NCBI RefSeq assembly: GCF_008727715.1
Contig: NZ_CP044218.1
Span: forward strand, 1,302,001 to 1,366,000
Reading direction: 5' to 3'
DNA length: 64,000 nt
DNA from: Mesorhizobium terrae
Lineage (GTDB): Bacteria > Pseudomonadota > Alphaproteobacteria > Rhizobiales > Rhizobiaceae
Below the pieces are notes generated by a model that did no database searches, was not told the DNA's origin, and saw nothing but the letters and a program-made list of their open reading frames with translations. Position numbers and translations under genes: made by a program. Each line of letters begins with the position of its first letter. Positions within the stretch are counted from its first letter, which is position 1. This document shows, in pieces, positions 59,681 to 64,000 of this stretch.

Positions 59681-60741
59681 CGATCATCTCCGGCAGAGCG
59701 GGCATGGGGGTGCTCTCCGACGGGGAGCGGAGGCAAATCCGTCTGGCCGCGACCATGAGTTTCCTCGCGCGCGGCCGCACGTGTCTTCCAGAGCGAGAAG
59801 AGCACACCGCCCGCGATGAGGGACAGGGTCACGCCGAGCGAGATCGCGGGGTCGAGTTTGCCGACGATCTGGTTCCAGAAGATCTTCGCCCCGATGAAGA
59901 CCAGCACGATGGCGAGCGCGTATTTCAGATACTCGAAGCGATGCACCATGGCGGCGAGAGCGAAATAGAGGGCGCGCAGCCCGAGGATCGCCATGATATT
60001 GGCCGTGTACACGATGTAGGTGTCCGTCGTAATGGCGAAGATCGCCGGCACCGAGTCGACCGCGAATACCAGATCGGCGATGTTGATCATGACCAGCGCC
60101 AGAAACAGGGGCGTCGCAAAGCGCGCGAGCTTGCCTGTCTTCGGGTCTGGCTTGCGAACGAAGAAATGCGAACCGTGCAACTCTGCCGACACCCGCATAC
60201 GCTTGGACAGAAAGCGCACGATCGGGTTCTTCGACACGTCTTTTTCGCCCTCGCCGACGACGAGGATCTTGATCCCCGTGGCGATCAGAAAGACAGCGAA
60301 GATGTAGAGTACCCACTCGTACTGCTGCACGAGCGCCGCGCCGAGCCCGATCATGATGCCGCGCAAGACCAGCACCGCGATGATCCCCCACAGCAGGGCC
60401 CGGTACTGATACTTGGCGGGAATGGCGAAATAACTGAAAATCAGCGAGATGACGAAGACGTTGTCGATCGAAAGCGCCTTCTCCAGAGCGTAGCCCGTGA
60501 AGTACTCCATGCCCGAGGTCGGGCCCATGGACCACCACAGCCAAGCACCGAACACGAGCGCGACAGCGATGTAGAACACCGATAGCTTCAGGCTTTCCGC
60601 GACACCGAGCTCTTTATCCTTCTTGTGAAGAATGCCGAGGTCGAAGGCGAGCAGCGCGCCGACCACGAAGAGGAAGGCGAGCCATAGCCAGACAGACTTG
60701 CCGAGGAAATCGCTGGTCAGGAAATCGGCGAGCAGTTCCAT
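59677..60741 (-). CDS. terC: TerC-family integral membrane protein
   Basis: The 354-residue protein has about nine membrane helices. The TerC motifs ALEKALSIDNVFVISLIF, DLVFAVDSVPAIFAI and LGLRALYFALAAMVHRFEYL supply acidic residues for metal binding. The long loop between helices holds SKRMRVSAELHGSHFFVRKPD. TerC/Alx proteins are linked to tellurite resistance and manganese homeostasis. No other ter gene is here except the TerB-like DUF533. It overlaps the DUF1476 gene by 4 bp. Confidence 0.92.
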   Translation of the reverse strand: MELLADFLTSDFLGKSVWLWLAFLFVVGALLAFDLGILHKKDKELGVAESLKLSVFYIAVALVFGAWLWWSMGPTSGMEYFTGYALEKALSIDNVFVISLIFSYFAIPAKYQYRALLWGIIAVLVLRGIMIGLGAALVQQYEWVLYIFAVFLIATGIKILVVGEGEKDVSKNPIVRFLSKRMRVSAELHGSHFFVRKPDPKTGKLARFATPLFLALVMINIADLVFAVDSVPAIFAITTDTYIVYTANIMAILGLRALYFALAAMVHRFEYLKYALAIVLVFIGAKIFWNQIVGKLDPAISLGVTLSLIAGGVLFSLWKTRAAAREETHGRGQTDLPPLPVGEHPHARSAGDDR

Positions 60742-60939
60742 GCGTAATCCTTACTATTCGGGTGTTTGAGAGCACCCGTTGAATGCGTTACGGGCTCCCT
60801 ATTGCGCCATGCTCGAACGCCAGCGGGACCCGGGGCCTTCGGGAGCGTTTGAGACGTTAGCGAGCGGGCCAATTGCGATAGCGCCAATGGCTCTTGTTCG
60901 GGTTGTCGCTCGCCGATGCACTGCCGTATGTGCTCCATC

Positions 60940-61788
60940 TCAATGTGAGAGGAACACTGGCAGCGGCGGGTTCGCGACGATGGTCTTCGTCGCGCCACCC
61001 AGGATGAAGTCGCGCAAGCGGGAGTGCCCGTAGGCACCCATTACGAGCAGGTCGAGGTCGTGCGCGGTTGCATACTCTTCGAGAGCCTGGCCGATCGTCC
61101 GGCCGGCGGCGTCTTCCTCCTCCAAGACAGCCTCGATCCCATGACAGGCGAGATGCTCCGCGAGTTCCCCTCCCGAGCTTCTCGTATCGGGCGCCTTCTT
61201 CTGTGTGATCGTCACCACCCGCACGGTCTTGGCGCGCTGAAGGAGCGGGAGGGCATCCGCCACGGCTCGTGCCGCGGGCCGGCTGAAGTCCCAAGCCACT
61301 CCAACGACATCGAGGGAAAAGAACTGCTGCTTTTTGGGCGTTTCCGGGAAGACAATCGTCGGTCGCCCAGAGCCGAGTATCACGCACTTGGCGATTTGTT
61401 GCTGTAGGTCCGCGTGCTTGCCGATCGGGACCATCGTGACATCGTGCATCCTGGCGCGTTCAGTCACGATGTCCGGGAGCTGCACCGTGGTGCATGACAC
61501 GATGATCTGCTGGTGTGTGAGGCCACGCTTCGTCGCCATGCTTTCGAACGCACCGATCAGATTCTGGGCATGCGCCACGCTCCTCCGCCGCGCCGCCGCA
61601 ATCATGCCCGGGATGTCGAGCAACATGTCCGCAACTATGTTGCTGGCTAGCGGGATCTCGACCTTGAAAGTCAGCGCCGAGATGCGCGCGCCTAACGCCG
61701 CGGAGAAGTCGACCGCTTGCTCGACGGCCGCAACCGGGGTCGGATCGGGATAGCTGCTCACGTGAAGCAGGGCGTCGTTGAAAGCCAT
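60940..61788 (-). CDS. Tandem universal stress protein
   Basis: The 282-residue protein contains two Usp domains (about 1-145 and 150-282). The second has the ATP-binding pattern MGAYGHSRLRDFILGGATKT; the first has lost it. ATG 61788 starts the first beta-strand (ALLHVSSYPD). It is on the same strand as terC, with a 198-bp gap, and probably belongs to the same stress regulon. Confidence 0.85.
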   Translation of the reverse strand: MAFNDALLHVSSYPDPTPVAAVEQAVDFSAALGARISALTFKVEIPLASNIVADMLLDIPGMIAAARRRSVAHAQNLIGAFESMATKRGLTHQQIIVSCTTVQLPDIVTERARMHDVTMVPIGKHADLQQQIAKCVILGSGRPTIVFPETPKKQQFFSLDVVGVAWDFSRPAARAVADALPLLQRAKTVRVVTITQKKAPDTRSSGGELAEHLACHGIEAVLEEEDAAGRTIGQALEEYATAHDLDLLVMGAYGHSRLRDFILGGATKTIVANPPLPVFLSH

Positions 61789-62881
61789 TCTCTCAAATCC
61801 CAGCTTGGTCCGGATGGTTCGGGACGGCATCGCCCTCTTGTGCCGTCGTTGTTCGTCAGTCCGCACGGCGCCTGTTCCTCCCCGTCCGTTTGCCTGTACC
61901 TTTGCCGAGCGCAGAGCTGCTTGGTGACGTCGGGGAACGAAGCCGCTGCGCTCGATTTCAATGGCTGAAGGCTCCGACGCGGTCTGGCCAACGATGCCGC
62001 GGTCGGGAAGCCGATCCGCCGGTTTCACGACGATCGTATTGCCGATCGCCGTGATGCAGTCGGCGTGCAAGCACCATCGGTCGGTCCCTGTCAGGCCTGA
62101 ACAACGATCATCAATCCTCCATCCACCCAGATTCTTGAGCATGTGCGGAATGTGGGCTTGATTGATCGTCAAAACAAGCAGATTAATAATAGTGCTTTGA
62201 TCGAGAAAAACTGCGGATCGGAGTACAAGCAGCCACACTACGCTGGACGGTCACGAACCAGCATCGAGCGCGCTGCCGAGCAGCTGCGTCTCGCCCGCAG
62301 ACCATCAGAACGGAACACTCAAGGAAGCCTTCGGAACAGCGCCATTCCGCCGCGCGGGGCGCGTGCCGACTGGCGCTGTCCCGCGGCGGGACAATTGACT
62401 GTGTCCCTGTGTTCGACGCAAGTGCTCTCACGGCATCCTTCTGAACGCTCAAGGGCCGAAAAGCCTTACGCTAGCTGCGCAATCTCAAGCAGACCGTGGA
62501 GCGGCTGGGGTAGCGCGCGCAATAAGTGCTCATGACTCACCTCGTGTCAGCCGTCTTGGCTGTCACGAGCTAGGCTCGGCCGGACGGCCTCAGCGGCGTG
62601 TGCTGTCGACTACTGTCGCTAGGCATCAGTTTGGTCCCAGACTTGCCCAAGCGCGCCTCAGCGCGCTGGACGGTGTGGCGGCTGGGTAAACTGCCAAGGT
62701 CGGCAATGCCAGGGCGCGTGAGGAAAGCCACGCCAGCCGAAGGTAGCTTGCGCCGCGGCCTGTCATGCTGATCGATTGCTTGATGTTGACTTTGCCATCA
62801 GGGTCGCGGACCACTGGCGGCTGTTAACCCCCGACAGTCGCCATGTCGGACCGCTTCGGGCGAAAAGGTAAGGAAACCGGC
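61789..62881. other. 1.1-kb region without a supported gene
   Basis: No ORF here has recognisable motifs or a good RBS; the longest (62143-62535, plus) looks non-coding. Structures seen: a 17-bp perfect palindrome made of TGTCCCGC, G, GCGGGACA at 62377-62393, and an AT-rich patch at 62150-62220 with TTGATTGATCGTCAA. The last 150 bp resemble degenerate repeat sequence common in alphaproteobacterial genomes. It may mark the boundary of the metabolic cargo. Confidence 0.5.
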
Positions 62882-63007
62882 ATGAGGCTTCTGCTCACAT
62901 GCGCAACCGTCGCGCTGCTCGCTCTGTCGGCCTGCAACGCGCCTGAGCGTGAGCCTGACGATGACGATCGCACGGAGCAGCGCGGCCAAGACGATGATGA
63001 AGAATAA
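62882..63007 (+). CDS. 41-residue lipoprotein with an acidic tail
   Basis: The ORF encodes MRLLLTCATVALLALSACNA followed by about 20 acidic and polar residues. The lipobox LSAC puts the lipidated Cys at 18, and AAGGAAACCGGC precedes the ATG. It is 3 bp before the next lipoprotein gene and must be co-transcribed with it. The function is unknown; the mature part (about 24 residues) is too short for an enzyme, so a peptide partner or metal/cation-binding surface role is possible. Confidence 0.65.
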   Translation: MRLLLTCATVALLALSACNAPEREPDDDDRTEQRGQDDDEE

Positions 63008-63010
63008 TCA

Positions 63011-63328
63011 ATGAACAGAATGTTGGCCGCTATGTCGCTTCTCTCACTAGCGGCCTGTGACAGCGGCGGCGTCGTCGACCAAAGTATCCGGCGTGGGGTT
63101 CGGCAAAGTGCTGTGCAAGCCTGCACGGCTTGGGTTCCTCAGTCTGAGATCGCGCTGGCGGCGGGGGTCGATCCAGAGCGCCTTTGCGGCTGCGCGGCAG
63201 ATCGCATCTTGGAGGGGAAAGGCGCGTCCGACCTCGCCGATCTGAGGCCGAGCAGCCCAGAACTTCGTGCTGCCGTTGCTCAGTGCGTCGCGGAGGACCA
63301 GACGGCCGAGACAGGTGCAAGAAAATGA
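63011..63328 (+). CDS. Cysteine-containing lipoprotein
   Basis: The 105-residue protein has a lipoprotein signal (MNRMLAAMSLLSLAAC, Cys16). The mature domain has four cysteines (VQACTAWVP, LCGCAAD, AQCVAEDQ), likely forming disulfides in the periplasm. The helical pattern ERLCGCAADRILEGKGASDL is shared by many small uncharacterised alphaproteobacterial proteins. It pairs with the 41-residue lipoprotein 3 bp upstream. Confidence 0.7.
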   Translation: MNRMLAAMSLLSLAACDSGGVVDQSIRRGVRQSAVQACTAWVPQSEIALAAGVDPERLCGCAADRILEGKGASDLADLRPSSPELRAAVAQCVAEDQTAETGARK

Positions 63329-63586
63329 TCGATCGATTGGACAACCTCGACGCGTCGTCACAGCAGTTGTGACCTACACCGAGTTTGAGAATAGGGCCGC
63401 AGAGCCGAGGAGAGTTGAAGGTGGTCGGAGCTGTTTACGGCCTCGCTACCGGGGAGGTGCGGTGGCAGTGAGAGGGGAAAGAGGCACTGTTGCCGTTCGA
63501 ACGGCCAAGCCTGTAATACACCGAGTGCCTAGCCGTACTGACCCTGCAAGCTTGCGGCCGAATATCGGGCGTGACTTCATTGAAGG

Positions 63587-63958
63587 CTACGTCAGCTTGA
63601 CGGCTCGCACGATCTGCCACGCGGCCAACCCGAGTACGAGCAGGCCAACGGCAATAGTTAGATAACGGGCGGGCGCGAGCCGCGCAACGAAGCCGGCCAG
63701 GGGTGCCGCCGCAAGCCCGCCGACGATCAGCCCGACCACTTCGATAGCGTAGGTTCTGACGTCCACTGGAAGGTTGCCGTGAGCAGGGCAGCCAAGAATG
63801 CCGACGAAATGGCGCTGGTCACGAAGAACTCCGCGCCGCTCACCGTGCCGACTATCCCGCACGCCCATCAACTGGTATGGACGGCCTGCACCGGCAGCGC
63901 GGGTGACAAACTTCAGGAGGAAGTGTGTGATGGCCTCACGCGACATGCCCGGACGCAC
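63587..63958 (-). pseudogene. TauE/SafE-type transporter, frameshifted fragment
   Basis: The minus strand encodes the C-terminus of a TauE/SafE anion exporter (VEVVGLI-type start IEVVGLIVGGLAAAPLAGF, then VARLAPARYLTIAVGLLVLG). Just upstream, the family sequence continues in another frame (IVGTVSGAEFFVTSAISSAF, then LAALLTATFQW), so at least one frameshift lies near 63750-63770. The N-terminal half is not recognisable before the window edge. In life it would export sulfite or a sulfonate, which is interesting next to cysDNC, but this copy looks dead. Confidence 0.65.
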
Positions 63959-64000
63959 TCTGCCTGGGGGCTATTCGCTTGCCTTTTTGAAGGGCGACCT

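Noticed and set aside
1..64000. CRISPR arrays, tRNA or rRNA genes and an integrase with att sites
   Set aside because: No regularly spaced repeats, no cloverleaf candidates in the gene-free gaps, and no tyrosine or serine recombinase among the reading frames.

Overview
The window is a high-GC alphaproteobacterial segment. A DUF1476 (F1Fo-ATPase zeta-like) gene and a DUF2285/RHH/DUF2840/TraF gene set both point to Alphaproteobacteria, probably Rhizobiales-like. Most of it is the body of an integrative and conjugative element (ICE) of the broad ICEMlSym type, loaded with metal-resistance cargo. I see no integrase, tRNA or attachment site, so both ends of the ICE lie outside the window or are unrecognised. 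There is no rRNA, tRNA or CRISPR array.

Layout. (1) 1-6.4 kb: an ArdC anti-restriction gene, then a mercury operon (merR divergent from merT-merP-merF, a single-polypeptide MerB-MerA fusion, and a second flavin disulfide reductase). (2) 6.4-22.3 kb: ICE maintenance genes: a C-terminal ArdC fragment, a PP-loop (PAPS-reductase-like) protein, ParB, a set of small proteins of unknown function, a 1444-residue strawberry-notch-type methylase/helicase, a Toprim protein, DUF2493 and DUF736. (3) 22.4-27.6 kb: a transfer-control module that matches the qseC / qseM / fseA / rdfS arrangement. It includes a two-frame activator that needs a +1 shift. An excisionase-like HTH protein, ParA, an RHH protein, DUF2840, TraF, DUF736 and a lytic transglycosylase follow. 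(4) 27.6-41.6 kb: a probable oriT, the relaxase, TraG, and a complete trbBCDEJKLFGI mating-pair operon. (5) 41.67-48.57 kb: a 6.9-kb cargo insertion that splits the DUF2274 gene normally found after trbI. It carries a DUF2274 paralogue, a nickel/cobalt efflux set (DUF156 regulator, NreB-like MFS, broken RcnA) and a chromate operon (chrB-chrA-MFS). (6) 48.6-64 kb: a LysR gene, then minus-strand metabolic and stress genes: cysD-cysNC-DUF6671, DUF533-pyk-pyrC-ilvD, terC-DUF1476 and a tandem universal stress protein. Two small lipoproteins and a broken TauE/SafE gene end the window.

The most unusual signal is in the two cargo blocks. The right end of the mercury block (6378-6402) and both ends of the chromate/nickel block (41670-41694, 48545-48571) share one terminal sequence that starts TTATC and ends TGTCTCA. 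The chromate/nickel block is flanked by a near-identical 6-bp duplication (TGCTGA/TGCCGA), and removing it restores a clean DUF2274 reading frame. Neither block holds a recognisable transposase. Each block disrupts a backbone gene (ardC or DUF2274), and each also sits with an intact paralogue of the gene it disrupts. This could be an undescribed family of passenger transposon that replaces the gene it breaks; the left end of the mercury block, outside the window, is the decisive test.

A second point is the transfer-control module. A DUF6499-type N-terminal ORF and a DUF2285 ORF are joined by a UUU-C site in the +1 frame, as expected for programmed frameshifting of an FseA-type activator. A QseM-like antiactivator and a divergent XRE regulator with a dyad operator lie just upstream, and an RdfS-like gene lies just downstream.
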